64,000 nt of DNA, from assembly GCA_021018995.1 (NCBI GenBank), contig CM037589.1, positions 12,353,001 through 12,417,000 of the forward strand, given 5' to 3'. Positions 35,650-48,300 of the stretch are shown one piece after another. The notes beneath the pieces were generated by a model. The model searched no databases. It was not told the DNA's origin and saw only the letters and a list, made by a program, of their open reading frames with translations. Source of the DNA: Chloranthus sessilifolius (taxonomy: Eukaryota > Streptophyta > Magnoliopsida > Chloranthales > Chloranthaceae). Positions within the stretch are counted from its first letter, which is position 1, and each line of letters opens with the position of its first letter. Both the position numbers and the translations under genes were made by a program.

Positions 35650-35991
35650 ATGAGTCTTAGCTCCAAACAAGTTTCTTCTGATGAGTTGGATTGGAATAAG
35701 GTATACATATATATTTTTATCTTGTTATCCCTTTATTTTTTTTTTTAATTCTATTTTTCTGGTTGATGATGAATATAAGAAAAGAAATTGCTATATTTTT
35801 CTTTAATTTTATTTTTTTGTCCACATTTGGTGTAGAAGTTGTTGGAAACAGGAGCATTAGATATGTGTAAGGATCCCACCTCCACCACCTCTCGTAAGGG
35901 CACCAACACTATAGCTAAACAACATCAACAACAACAAATGCCACTTGGTGTTGGCCTTAGTAACGAGAAAAAGTATGTCAATAGCTTATAG
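35650..35991 (+). pseudogene. Possible truncated Dof-like gene, two exons
   Basis: Exon 1 (35650-35700) reads MSLSSKQVSSDELDWNK and ends at a GT donor. Exon 2 (35836-35991), after a TGTAG acceptor, reads KLLETGALDMCKDPTSTTS and then a Gln-rich QHQQQQ, with a stop at 35989. The joined frame is 68 residues. The N-terminus resembles some plant Dof transcription factors, which start like MGLSSKQVSS-GLDW with an early intron and a Gln-rich linker before the zinc finger. The Dof zinc finger itself (CPRC...C-C) is absent. It is probably a truncated copy or a pseudogene; chance resemblance is possible. Confidence 0.35.
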
Positions 35992-37996
35992 AGAGAATAC
36001 TAAACTCGATCATGCAACAGACATAATAGTAGTCCCTGCTGGATTTTAATGAAATATAATAGAATCCTAAAAGTTAAAATTTTGTATAAAAATCCAGTAA
36101 GAGGAGTAAATAGAGAGATAAAATGGGAGAAAATTTAGGGCTAGATAGGACTATTTAGTAGTAGATAGGGTGAGTTAGAGTACAAAAGTGTTGAAACAAA
36201 AATTTATAGAAAATTAAGTTTCCCTCTTATTTTCTTTTAGTAGCATAAATAAATTGCCGTTATTCATCAAAAAAATCATAAGCTAGGAGGCCAAGATCTG
36301 TTTATAGAAAGGCCAACGAAAAAAAATATATCCTCTATATCAATATATACAACAATTATTCACAATTATATTTAAATTTAAATATCAACATAGGAGATTG
36401 AATTATTATGATCTTTAATCTGATTTCTTATTTCTTATTTCCATTAGAATTTGTGGAGTCAAACATTCCAATTATGCTAGAAACCCATTTATAGATGGAT
36501 GCTTCCAGTAGGAAATATATTATATTTAACATTTCCCCATTCATTCAATCAATAAAAAAAAAAATCATGATTTTAATTGAGGGTATTAAAACAAACAATA
36601 TAATCCAACATTCAAATGATATAACAGCAACCAATTTTATTATGTTACAAGATTTTTTAAAATCCAAAGACACATTGTATCACAACCATCAAATAACCTA
36701 TAATATTACAAACAAGAAATCTTAGCATAAAAAGGGGCTATGCAAATTTAACACTTGCAAGTGTAACGATATATGGGACACATCGCTTCGATCTACAAAA
36801 ACCCTAGATAATCGAGCGTGCAATGATGTCAGTGCAGGTATAATAGGTGCCCAACAATGCGGTTACTTACTAAAAATAATTATACATAGACATATATGAC
36901 CCAAATTAAAATATTTAAAAGAGATCAATGCATAATTTGTAAAACCCAATATTAGAATCAAAACCCCTACCCCAACACACATGTTATCAAAAAAAGAACT
37001 TCATATGTCCATAAAATTAAGGGACTAAAATTTTTCTGTAAAGTATATAATTTTTTCATTACATAGTTATAGAAACAAATTTTGGTGGATCAACAAAAGA
37101 TTGGCTATAGAACTTCCCAGATTCAGGTGACATAGGACAACATAATTAATGGATACCCAGAATTTATGTCTATATTAACCATTACATGTATAATTCTAAA
37201 TCTCTTATCTTTCATTAAAAAATAAATAATGAGAGAGAGAGAGAGGGAAAAACATATATAAAAAGAAAAACACCAAGAAAACCTAAAAAAATAAAAAATA
37301 TTTAGAATGAAGATGCTTGAGGAGATAGAGTAGCTGCATATTTTTGTGGTTTGAGAAGATAGAGGAAACTAATATGAAATGAAAATCTAACCTCTTTCGT
37401 TTGGTTGAATCTGATGAACCTTGTTAGAGACGATGGTTTCAATTGAATCGTTTCTTTTCTTGAATCTTATAGGATTGAAGACCCTCATCTTCTGAGTTGT
37501 CACACCATCGCCAAACCCCAACGTGAGAAGACAACACGAGAAAGGCACCTACAGATTTGTTGTAGATCTGAACCATATTCGTCTCCCTCCTCTGAACTTG
37601 CCCTCTACCGTTCGATCACACGATCAAACGATATTGAAATCCTAGCCAAAGGCAGCTACAAGAAAAGGAGAATCCTTGTACACAGCGAATAAATGGGGAA
37701 GAGTGATGGGAGGCTTGCTTTCGACGTCAACGAAGGAGAAGACGAGGGCCCCTCTTCCTCTCGTTTTTCCCAACCAATGGGCATAAATGATTTCCAGCAG
37801 AAAATGGGTGAGTTTTATTTTTCGAGTTTTATTATTATTTTTTTTTCTCGAGATAAGTGGGACCCACTTCTCCGCCAAACACTAACAAATAAAACTTTCT
37901 CGGAAAATTTTAAATTTCCAGCGAAAAATAACCCGAACTTGGGTTACTAAACAAGGCATAAGGGTATTTTTTTGAGATTTATGTCCCATGGAACAA
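35992..37996. other. Intergenic A/T-rich DNA, no supportable gene
   Basis: Low-complexity A/T-rich DNA. Near 37.93-37.96 kb, AACAAGGCATAAGGG resembles the end of a PIF-like element, but no partner end was found. Open frames here (for example at 37693) have no recognisable domain. Confidence 0.45.
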
Positions 37997-38005
37997 AAAA
38001 CATAA

Positions 38006-39342
38006 GGGAAATTTACTTGATCGGCTCTGTCAGATACGCATTTTACGTCAGAGGCCCTATATTTTCACTTTTACCCAAATCGACCAACTGGGAGCCTAGC
38101 CGACCCTAAGGATAGCAAAAAGTCCAAATTACCCCTTTTCTGTAACGCACAAAAACATCATCTTCTTCCTCATTTTAATCTAGTACAGTTTTTAAAAGTC
38201 AGAGGTGGTGAAAGTGACGGCGTCTTCTCCTCAATCCAAACTATTCCGATCTGCTATTTGGATCGACCCAAATACACCTTTTTCGTCAGAGACTGTAGCA
38301 GATTAGAATGAGGAAGAAGAGGATACACCTATATAATTTAAAATTTTAAATATTTGTATTTTTCTATATTTACGCGATGTGAACGAGATCTATTCCGATT
38401 CAAACTATACCGATCCGCTATTTGGATCGACCTAGATACTCCTTTTTCGTCAGAGACTGTAGGAGATTAAAATGAGGAAGAAGAGGATACACCTATATAA
38501 TTTAAAATTTTAAATATTTACATTTTTCTATATATACGCGATATAAAACGAGATCTATGCCGTCTGATTTGAAGGCCACAATATAAAATCGATAGTGCCA
38601 AAAATAGATATGAAAAAAAGGCGATATCGACTCTGTACACAGTTGGTACCGACCATTTTAAGAGTCGTCAATGACTATTTATAGAGTTGCCATCGACTCT
38701 ATATAGAGTCGCCATTGACTTTGTACAAAGTCGTCATTGATTATATAAAAAAAAAAAAAAATTTATATAATCGATGACGACTCAGTACAGAATCGTCATC
38801 GATTATATAAAAAAATAATAATTTTTTTTTAATTTTTAATTTTAATTTTATATATTATTATTATTATTAATTTTTTTTTTATATAATCGATGGCAACTCG
38901 GTACAGAGTTGATGGCGACTCTATAAACAGTCGTTGATGACTTTATACAGAGTCGATGATGACTTTGTACAGAGTCGATGACGACTCTTAAAATGATCAA
39001 TACCGATTGTGTTAAGAGTCGCCATCGATTGTTAAATTTTTTTTTTTTTAAAGAGGCGATATTGCCTCTTTTCGTGTCAATTTTTGACGCCATCTATTTT
39101 ATTATATAGCCTTCAAATCAAACGACATAAATTTAGTTTCACATTGCCTAAATATAAAAAAATATAAATATTTAAAATTTTAAATCATATAGAACGAAAA
39201 AAAGTGTAAGAAGGTGTATTTCGGACTTTTGGTGCTAAATGAAAATGGGTTGACTAAAAGTTGGTTGATTTGGATAAAGGTGAAAATAGAGTGCCTCTGA
39301 CAGAAAAGGCGTATCTGTCAGGGCCGGTCGGGTAAACTTCCT
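38006..39342. mobile_element. Non-autonomous MULE with GTACAGAGTC palindromes
   Basis: 1337 bp. Inverted ends of about 85 bp: left GGGAAATTTACTTGATCGGC, complement of right AGGAAGTTTACCCGACCGGC, sharing the later TGTCAGATACGC block. Flanks AAAACATAA and GAAAGATAA agree at seven of nine bases. The GGGAAATTT start relates it to MULE-1 and MULE-2. It contains a direct duplication (about 38230-38370 and 38400-38540) and the array at 38612-39060. No gene. Confidence 0.8.
38612..39060. repeat. Array of GACTCTGTACAGAGTC-type units
   Basis: Repeated GTCGCCATCGACT, GACTCTGTACAGAGTC and GTCATCGATTATATAA pieces in both orientations around an A/T-rich centre. Confidence 0.85.
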
Positions 39343-39351
39343 GAAAGATAA

Positions 39352-40370
39352 TCGTTTGATCATGGTTTCAAGGTTGCTTAGTGCGAAAGTAAACTTTATC
39401 ATTTGATTCATAGCAGATGATGATGATTTTTTGCGTAGATTGCCCACCAAAATTCCGTGGGCGTTAATAAAGCTTCCTTTAATTTTCTTAAGGCCTCGTT
39501 CGAAGTGGAGAAAAGCTCCGATTCTTAGTTTTTAATTAGAAAGCACCTCCCTTCTTCTGACTCTTTTTGAATGATTCAGCCGTTCGTGAGTTGGTGTGGG
39601 GTCCACCCGTTTTTCGCCATTTTTCTAACGATAGCGACAAGTCTCTTGCAAACAATTTTGCTCAGGAAAGTTTCAATTCTTGGCATGTGAGAGTATGCTT
39701 CTCCCCTAGACGCACACTGGATTGAAGCTCCTTCTCCCAACGGCTGAAAGAACTATTCTCAGCTTCTAGCCCTCCGTAGTATTCTCTCAAGTTTCCAATC
39801 CCCTAATCAGAACACCCACAAAAAAAATTAGATAAATAAATAAATATAAATTAAATATACCTTTGACCCAAAAGATAAGCACTTTAATTTAAAAAAAATA
39901 AAAATAAAAATAAAAAACCTACTTGTTTAAGTTGTTCTTATTGTGCAGATAACTTGACTACCACATCAACATCATGGTCTTTTTCACCGTTACATTTATG
40001 AACGTGCGGAGAAGAAGGGCTTAAGTCTGGCAGATCACCTTTTTTTAACCCCCCAAATGGGCAAAAATTCCAGAGTCTGAGTTCAACAAGATGAGTCGAG
40101 GGAGCTGTAGAATGATTTCGGTGACTTCGAGTTCATCTTCTGTGAATGAGGAGCACACTATCCTTCTGCTATCTCTCCGTGTTCGTTTCCCCCTGCATTT
40201 AGATGAACAATCGCCATTTTTTAAAGAGAAAAATGAAGGGTCGAGGACTTGAGGTGTTGAGATGACAAAGAATAAGGAGATGGAGGGTCTCTAGGTTTCT
40301 GCCACGTGTTCGTTGGTTTCTGCCATGTGTCAAATGGATTGAGATGGAGGGTCTCTAGGTTTATGTTATA
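39352..40370. other. Intergenic; one PIF-like end at 39491
   Basis: TTAAGGCCTCGTTCGAAG at 39488 matches the terminal sequence of the PIF-like element at 14997. No matching second end was found. No gene. Confidence 0.4.
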
Positions 40371-40727
40371 AAAGGGATGCAGGTTTGGTGTACCGATGCG
40401 AACCCCATTTTCAGTGTTCGGTTCAGTACACTCCAAATCGAAACTGAACCGAAACCCATTCGGTTCGGTTAATGTTTTTTTTTTTCTGAACCTGAAATCG
40501 AAACCGATTTGGCTCGGTTTGGTGAAGGTAAAATACTTAGTTTGTTTTGGTTTTTTTTCGATTTACTCAATTTATCCCCTCTTTTTGGTTTCAAGCCACC
40601 CAAATTGAAACCGAACCAAATTGGGGTTCGGTTCGGTTTCTGCAAGTGTTCGGAGCGGTTCGATCCGGTTTGGGACCCTTGATTTTTTGGTTAGATTTTG
40701 GTGTTCGATTCAAAACTTGCATCTCTA
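40371..40727. mobile_element. hAT-type MITE with CGGTTCGGTT units, copy 1
   Basis: 357 bp. Ends AAAGGGATGCAGGTTTGG and complement TAGAGATGCAAGTTTTGAA. Flanks ATGTTATA and ATGTTATT (8 bp, one mismatch). The interior is dense in AACCGAACCGAA and its complement. Confidence 0.78.
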
Positions 40728-40964
40728 ATGTTATTGGAGGGAGATATGTGAGAGTAAAAAACAATTAATTTAGGAATTTTTTATTTTAATACCAAAAAGG
40801 GTCGTCAACGAGTCCAAGCTACGACCTCGGCCTACTAATCAAAATATGAGTGCAAGTCCGACATACCAGACCTTAGTCCTACCTTGATTCGGGTAAATAC
40901 TATGTCACTTTTAGAGATAGGAGACCTGGTGTTTATCGAATATGAGAGGATTGCTTGCGAGAAG

Positions 40965-41323
40965 TAAGGATGCAAGTTTTTAACCGAACACCGAACCAAA
41001 AATCGAGGGTCCCGAACTGGATTGAACTACACCGAAACTCAACATAAACCGAACTGAACCGAATCCCAATTTGGTTCGGTTTGGGTGGCTCAAAACCGAA
41101 AATCGAGGGGGTAGGTTGAGTAAACCGAAAAAAAACTGAAAAAATCGAAAAAGTAGGTATTTTACCTACACCGAATGGAACCGATCCGAATTGGTTTCAG
41201 TTTCAGCAAAAAAAAAGAGACCAAACCGAACTGAATCGAATGGGTTTTGTTTCAGTTTTGGGCGTACCAAATCGAATACCAAAAAATTCGGGTTTGGTTC
41301 GGTACACCGAACTTGCGTCCCTA
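40965..41323. mobile_element. hAT-type MITE with CGGTTCGGTT units, copy 2
   Basis: 359 bp. Left TAAGGATGCAAGTTTTTAAC, complement of right TAGGGACGCAAGTTCGGTG. Flanks GCGAGAAG and GTGAGAAG (8 bp, one mismatch). It is inverted relative to copy 1, 237 bp away. Confidence 0.82.
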
Positions 41324-41331
41324 GTGAGAAG

Positions 41332-42363
41332 TCATAGGTTAGTAGAATATTACAAGTTCAAAATTTTTAATAACATAATAGTAATGTTCTAAATTATCGA
41401 TAGCCATGTCAGGAACTCCGGGTTCAGCGCATTCACGTACAGGGTCATCAGCATCATGGCTTACGCCTCCAACTAGATGAAGGATCAAAGTAATAGACCT
41501 CGATCTTCATTGTCAGGGGCCATACGCGCATCGCCTTCCCCAACGCCCTCAATTTGCACTTGTGCCTCTTAGGATTCGTCATTGAGTTTGGGTACTACAA
41601 ATCCGATGCCCTTTCCAAAACCCACTAGCTCGACCCTATCGTGCACCACCAGTGCGGTATGTACCGTAGAAATTCGACCACCGGGGCTCACAATTAACCC
41701 AGTGCTTCTCAGTTCGGACTCAGAAGTCGATACTTTCGATCATACGATAGAGTTCGAGTATGAGCTGAACCTCGATTGGGAGCCTCTTGTACAACATATT
41801 CGTAACAATAGTTGGGACGATCATATTGGTTCTCCTAGACAGATGATGACTGTCTCATACTCTTTCGAGGATGAGTATGTCTCGAGAAATTATATTAAAA
41901 AATAAATCCGTTACATAACTCTAACCTCGTATGAATTGGTCGTCAATAATTTTTTAGTCAAATTCAAGTACGATAAATAGTCCGATGATTGACATTCATA
42001 TGACGGTAGCACAATCACAAATTCATCCGATTATGAGCTTTTTGGAGAATAACTTAAAAATAATTGAGAAATTAATTTTTCTGAAAAAAGTCGGAAATCA
42101 GGGCAATGTAAGAAAGATTATGGGAAAAGCCAGGAATTAGAGTCTCTTAAGAATCAGCAAGATTCCGAGTTGTCAAGACTCATAACTTTAATGGGAAAAG
42201 CCGGAAAACACATGAACTAGGCCTTATGGTGGTGGGAAAGAAAAAAGTGGGGTGCTTCGTAGGGGCTGCCTGATTTATTACCAAAAGCAAAGGCTTTGAA
42301 ATTACAACAGATGATATTACGATATAGGAACTTGAAAAAGTCCACAAACGCGACTTTGACTGG
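41332..42363. other. Decayed coding-like DNA, unrecognised
   Basis: A frame at 41582-41905 (107 residues) and an upstream Ser/Thr-rich frame from 41411 (MSGTPGSAHSRTGSSAS) look coding-like, with Asp/Glu-rich stretches (SDSEVDTFDHTIEFEYEL). No family is recognised. A piece reading TVSYSFEDE (about 41849) resembles [11 protein letters not shown] inside the hAT element at 50025-50880. A transposon remnant is more likely than a host gene. Confidence 0.3.
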
Positions 42364-42399
42364 TTGAAGATTTCATTTATTTTGCCATGCCCTCAACGG

Positions 42400-42560
42400 G
42401 GAGGTACCTTGTCCTTGAGTTGTCAACCGGAGGGGCTTCAATTCTCAGGCTTTAACCTGCGCACGCCCCCTCTCTGTCTCTCTCCTCAATTTTCAGGTGA
42501 TTTCCTGTTCTGGGTCCTTTTTTTTTTTTCCCACTATGCTTCTCTATACTGAAATATATG
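42400..42560 (+). other. Possible 5' UTR exon of the kinase gene
   Basis: A pyrimidine-rich leader-like stretch (CCCCCTCTCTGTCTCTCTCC at about 42465) lies 2.7 kb upstream of the kinase ATG. Related kinase genes often have an intron in the 5' UTR. This is inference only. Confidence 0.2.
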
Positions 42561-43076
42561 AGATCTTGAGATTTCATAAAAGCTGTTATTTTTCCTTTTT
42601 TATTGTTAATAATTTATTGTCAAAGGTTTTGTTTGTGTGCTGTGAGGGCTGTGATCACTAATTCAGTTAAGTCTCTATCTGATCTCGGTAACTGATTAGG
42701 AAAGGAAATGAGTCGAAATTAGCTCAATAAGAAAACCCTGATGGGCATTTGATTTTTCGGGTCATGTTCTTTACAAATTTTTCAATAAGAATCTGATGGA
42801 TTAGTTACATAGAAGATATTTTTTTAGTTATAATTTCTGATATAATTTATTTCCAGAATTTGGTGAGAAAGTTGGAAATGATATTAGGCTTTTAGTTATA
42901 ATATGTACCTGATTGAAGGATTGGTTCTTAAATTTGATGTTTGAAGTTAATATGAGTCTTTCAATCTTGATAGAAATTGCTAAATTCCAGTGTTTCTTAG
43001 TGTGTTTCTCTTTAATCAGTTTGCGGCTTCCGCTGGTTTTCTATGAATTGGCATCTAGTCTTTAGGATATAAGTTA

Positions 43077-44520
43077 GGGCAGATTACCCAACATGCCACC
43101 GTATTAAAAAAAAAAAAAAAAAAGCTTACCCAGCATGGTCCACTTTACCTGACAGGGTCCAACATTTTGCTTATTACCTAATAGGGTCCCAGACCCTCAA
43201 CTTTTTCATTCTTTTTTTTGAGTTTTTTACCTGAGAGGTCTCCAACTATTTCATATTTACCTGGCAGAGTCCAATGTTTTGCTTATTACTCCATAGGGTC
43301 CCAACCTGTGAATCTTTTCTTTTTCCTTTTTTGAAAACTCTGGAAACAAGGTCTAATATTTGACATATGCTGAAATTCGATTTAAGTAAAATAATGAATC
43401 AAACTAAAATGCCCTTAGGTCCCATATGACACCGATCGATTGAACTCATATGAGACCGATCAGTTCACTATAAGACCTATGGGTCAATATGAGACCGACC
43501 CATCAGTATTATAGCGGACTGATCAGTCTCATATGGTACCGACTACACTCATGCGGGACTGAACAATCTCATATGGAACCAATCGCTCTTAGACTAATTG
43601 GTTCCATATGAGACCGACTCGATCAGTCTTATAGTGGACTGATTGGTCTCATATGAGTTTGATCGATCGGTCTCATATGAGTTTGATCGATTGGTCTCAT
43701 ATGGGACCTAAGGGAATTTTTGTCTAAACTATTCTTTCACTTAAATTGGATTTCAGCAATGTCAAATATTAAACCCTATTTTCAGAGTTTTAAAAAAAGA
43801 GAAAGTTGAGGGTCTGGGACCTTCCTTGGTAATAAGCGAAACATTGAACCCTGTCAGGTAAAATATAAAAGGTTTGGACCCTATTGGGAAGTTTGCCCTG
43901 TTTCTAAACCTGAGCAAACAAGGGCTAACTATTTGACGCGTTGAAATTCAATTTAAGTGAAAAATAGGGTAGACAAAAATGCTCTTAAGTCCTATATGAG
44001 ACCGATCAGTCCACTATGAGATCGATCGGTTGGTCTCATATAGGACCGATCAGTCTTATAGTGGATTGCTTGGTCTCATTTGAGACCGGTCGGTCTTATG
44101 TAGATTGAACGGTCTCATATGAGACCGATCGGTCTTAATAGGTTGATTTATAGTGGATTGATCGGTTTCATATGAAACCGATTGGTCTTATATAGATTAA
44201 TTAGTATATGGGACCGATCGGTCCCACATGAGATTGGCGATTGGTCCTATATGAGACGAACCGATCGGTCTCATAGTGGATGGATCGGTCTCATATGGGA
44301 CCTAAGGGCATTTTCTTCTAACCTATTTTAATAATTTTCACTTAAATTGATTTCAGTACATGCCACATATTTGGATCCTGGTTGCTTAGGTTTAAAAAAA
44401 AAATGAAAAAGTTCAGGATTTGGGATCCTATTAGGTAATAAGTGAAAAATTGGACGCTATCCGGTAAATATGGAGTAGTTGGGGACCCTCTCAGAGTCTC
44501 AGGTAAAAAACTCTGTAATT
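43077..44520. mobile_element. Composite inverted-repeat element with GACCGATCGGTC array
   Basis: Three related segments, 43217-43430, 43730-43990 (inverted) and 44290-44520 (inverted), share blocks such as CCTAATAGGGTCC, GAAATTCAATTTAAGTGAAA and ATGCCCTTAGGTCCCATATG. They frame an array of CATATGAGACCGATCGG units. Left edge AGGGCAGATTACCCAA pairs with GGGAAGTTTGCCCT at 43887-43899. The whole looks like two nested or overlapping MITE-like elements. No target duplication was confirmed, so limits are approximate. Confidence 0.55.
43430..44300. repeat. Array of ATGAGACCGATCGGTCTCAT units
   Basis: More than twenty copies of the palindrome (C)ATATGAGACCGATCGGTC or its halves in two blocks (43430-43710 and 43995-44300), separated by inverted flanking sequence. 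Confidence 0.92.
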
Positions 44521-45166
44521 TATTGACATACACATTATTGCTTTTGATGGAAGGACCTTATAGGGAATCAAATCCTTAAATGCAGAGTGTGGGGTGTTTC
44601 AAATCTAATAAGACTGTGCTTCATCTAGACATTGTGCCTAAGTGCTAATTTTTTAACTGCCCAACAAACCATAGAGATCTGATACTTCTAAGGATTCTCT
44701 TCATATCAGTTCACCTTAGGGTGGATTTTCATTTTCTATGGAAAAACCCTTTTTGACATGCTATACTTGGGATTCTGCATATTGAACATTTTTGTTAGTT
44801 AAGGCCATTGGTATTTTAATTTGTGATGTAGTGGAAAGACCCATTTGAAATGGTTGATCACTTTCTTGTGTTAAACTGTCGTACTAAAAGTGGAGCCTAG
44901 ACCACAGTCTCGTAGTATGTGTTGGTAAAACATATAATTGGAATGCAAGTTGAATTTCTCTATTCCGTACATATTCGTTCCTGAATTTTTCGTATAAAGA
45001 CAAAAACTAGTAAAGCTATCGGTTATTTCTATATTTGGGTCTTGAGAAAATTATTAATCGAAAAGGACTAGAATCTTTACGTTTTCCATCAGAGTTATTG
45101 AGTATAAAAATTTGTGCAGTACTTACTTGCATATTTATTTATCCATCATATGGCTCGTTTTGGCAG

Positions 45167-45235
45167 CATTGGATCTGATTTTGGATGAAATTTTGGTCAA
45201 CATAGAAAATCTGGTCACTGGTACAGTTGAAAACT
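45167..45235 (+). other. Probable end of the kinase 5' UTR
   Basis: GTTTTGGCAG at 45157-45166 could be a 3' splice site, putting 45167-45235 in the last untranslated stretch before the ATG. No upstream ATG-free test or transcript is available. Confidence 0.3.
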
Positions 45236-45302
45236 ATGACTTGTTTCTCTTTCTTATGTGGAACGAGGACGAATTTCCACCCAGAAGTTGAAGTTGATGA
45301 AG
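45236..45302 (+). CDS. CRPK1: Kinase exon 1
   Basis: Encodes [20 protein letters not shown] with DE and one base of the next codon. Donor is GTAATA. The start is chosen because upstream frames close and family members start at this distance from the kinase domain. Confidence 0.8.
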
Positions 45303-48300
45303 GTAATATTTTATTTATTCAAAATTTGGTGGGCGATAATTAAGGCTATTCCCATTTGTACCTCTTTAGTTTTATTGAACAAAATTGTCTTTATATTAAA
45401 TTAAGACATAAATAAGTTTACCTTAACTGCCACCATTTATAGTGTGTAGTTTTGTTATTTATTTCTCAGATACATCCATTAGTCTTTATTTTATATTTAT
45501 AAATAGCTGATTGGGTTGGATTTTGACTCCAGAAGTGTCAGGCATCCAGAATGTTACTCTGTACTCTTTCAAGGAAATAAGAAATGCCACTGATGATTTC
45601 AGTCCAGCTAATAAAATTGGGGAGGGAGGTTTTGGTTCTGTCTATAAGGTAACTTGCAATATGTAGCTGCACATTTTTGTAAATCAAAACTAACTCCATC
45701 AGTACTTGCTATTAGGTACCCGACCCGAGTGCAGCAGTGGCACTCGGGTCAATCTCCTTTTGTCTTATGAGCATACAAATCAGTGAAAGTTCACTTTTGA
45801 CCTTTCACTGATATGGTGGTAAAAATTATCAGCACTAAACCAAAGTTGTCGTTTTGACATTGACCCAAGTGCCGCCTCTGGCACTCGGGTCGAGTACCTT
45901 GTACTAAAAATGTAAGTTAGTTACTTTTACTCCTTAAATTGACTCCTTCGTTCTCTAAAATTCTTGTGGATGAGTAGGGAAAGCTTAAAGATGGCACAAT
46001 TGCTGCCATAAAGGTGCTTTCAGCCGAATCAAGGCAAGGAGTGCGAGAGTTTTTGACTGAGATAAATGTGATCTCTACCGTAGAGCATGAAAATCTTGTT
46101 AAGCTGCATGGTTGCTGTGTGGAAGGTAGTCATAGGATACTGGTCTATGGCTATCTCATGAATAATAGCCTTTCGCAAACACTCATTCGTAATTACATAG
46201 GTTTGTATTGATGGTGTTTAACTTCCTGGTTTGAAGCTTTCCTGATTGATTAATCTTCTGCCTAATGAGTCTGTTGTTTGCCAAATGTCAGCTGGGGGAC
46301 AGAGTAACAGTAGTAGCATTCAGTTTAGTTGGAGAGTCCGGTCTAAAATATGCATTGGCATTGCACGGGGACTTGCATTCCTTCACGAGGAAGTAAAGCC
46401 GCATATTGTACATCGAGATATCAAAGCGAGCAATATTCTTCTTGACAAAGACCTTACTCCCAAAATTGCAGATTTTGGTCTTGCAAAGCTTCTTCCACCG
46501 AACATGACTCATGTCAGTACCCGTGTTGCGGGAACAATGTGAGTTCAACACATCATTCCCCATTTATGCACTGTCCCAAAGCAAATATACTGTTCTTGAT
46601 TATACGTGTGCTTAGCATTTCTATACTTAGCATAGCTGAAAATTAGGTGATGAACATGCACATTCCACATCTCAACAATGTTCGATCATTAATGCACATT
46701 CCACATCTCAACAATGTTTGATCATTAACGATAAAAAGAAAATAAAAAAAAAGTTCGATCATGGACTGACTGGTGTTCAATTCATTTATGTTAAAGCTAG
46801 GATATAAGTGGCATTGCATTCTTTTTATAATCTTTTTGGGCAAACTGCGCCTCAAATTGAAAATTTAATTATTTATATTTAAGGCTCCATACCATCAGTC
46901 TTTGATGCTAAACCACCTTGCTTAGTACAATTCATTGGTTCTCGTTTTCTAACATGGACTGATGCCTAATTTTGAAGAGGTTACTTGGCGCCTGAATATG
47001 CAATCCGAGGGCAATTGAATAGGAACGCAGATACTTACAGCTTTGGCGTTCTTCTTTTGGAGATAATCAGTGGTAGATGCAATACAGACCCACGATTACC
47101 TGTTGAAGAACAATATCTTCTTGAAAGGGTAAGCAATTTATTACTTTCCATAGGCACACGACATATCCAATTTCTTCAACTGATGTTCTTTTAGGGTCTG
47201 TTTGATAGTGAAAATCCAAACAGGAAATAAAGTCAATTGCCTGCGAAATGATGTCTTGTGGAAATGAAATTTTTGCTTTTTGATTAGGATGCGTGAGAAA
47301 GATATCCATTGGAAATTGATTTGTCCTGTTTGATTAGTCCGTGTAGAAAAGAATCTGGAAAAGGGGTTTTATGTCCAAATAGAAAAACAATAACCCTTAT
47401 TATGTGGAAAAAAGTTTGAGTTTTTTTTTAAAATGTATTATATACCAAAATATTGTTGAAATGACAGAAAAGCTCATTGTGTTTGTGAGATACTCACTTT
47501 CAGCCACCTGAACTCTTAATTGATTTCCGCCTAAATGGGCTTGGTGCATGGAAACTGAGTTTCTACATGGGGGCCACTTGCTTTCCTTTCCATCTCCTTA
47601 TAATCCTATCAAACATAAACATATGGAAACTGACTTTCTTTTCCACCAATATTTCGCATTTCCATGTTATCAAATAGTCCATTCCTAGGTCAGTGTTGAT
47701 TGATTGTTCAAAACTAGTTCATCAACTTGGAACTTAAGTTACTTGTCTTGGTTTCATTGGGATTATTGAGTTTGAAATTCAATTTTGTTACTGTGTTTGT
47801 GGATTGAATCAGCTGGGGTGAACTTCTCAAAATATTTTGAAGGAGAAAACGGTGGGTTACTCTACTCCATTCTTTTCTGTTTTTTATTAGTCTACAAATA
47901 CAACATCACTTTTATTTTTTGATCCTTTTTTGAAGACTACTTTATAACTCCGTTGTTCTCCACTCATAAGAAAGTAGGTAGAGATGATTATTTTGGCCAC
48001 CTTCTCTATAATATAGTGCCAAGGAATTTCAATGTGCTTTGTTCATGAAAAGCTGACTTCTGTGCAATATGAATGGCGCTTTGTTTGTCATAGAAAAATA
48101 GTGCAATCTCATTGGCAAAGAAACTGAGATTCTAATTTCTTCTAGAAGTCTTTTTTATCAAATCACCTCTTTTTAGTCCTTGATGACATGACATTCAGAC
48201 ATGGCACTTGAAATAGAGGCAATTGGTTGTCTTTTGCCCATCCATCTGACAAAACTATTTCTAATTGCAGTATATAAAACGGTAGTAGATCTCCTATTCA

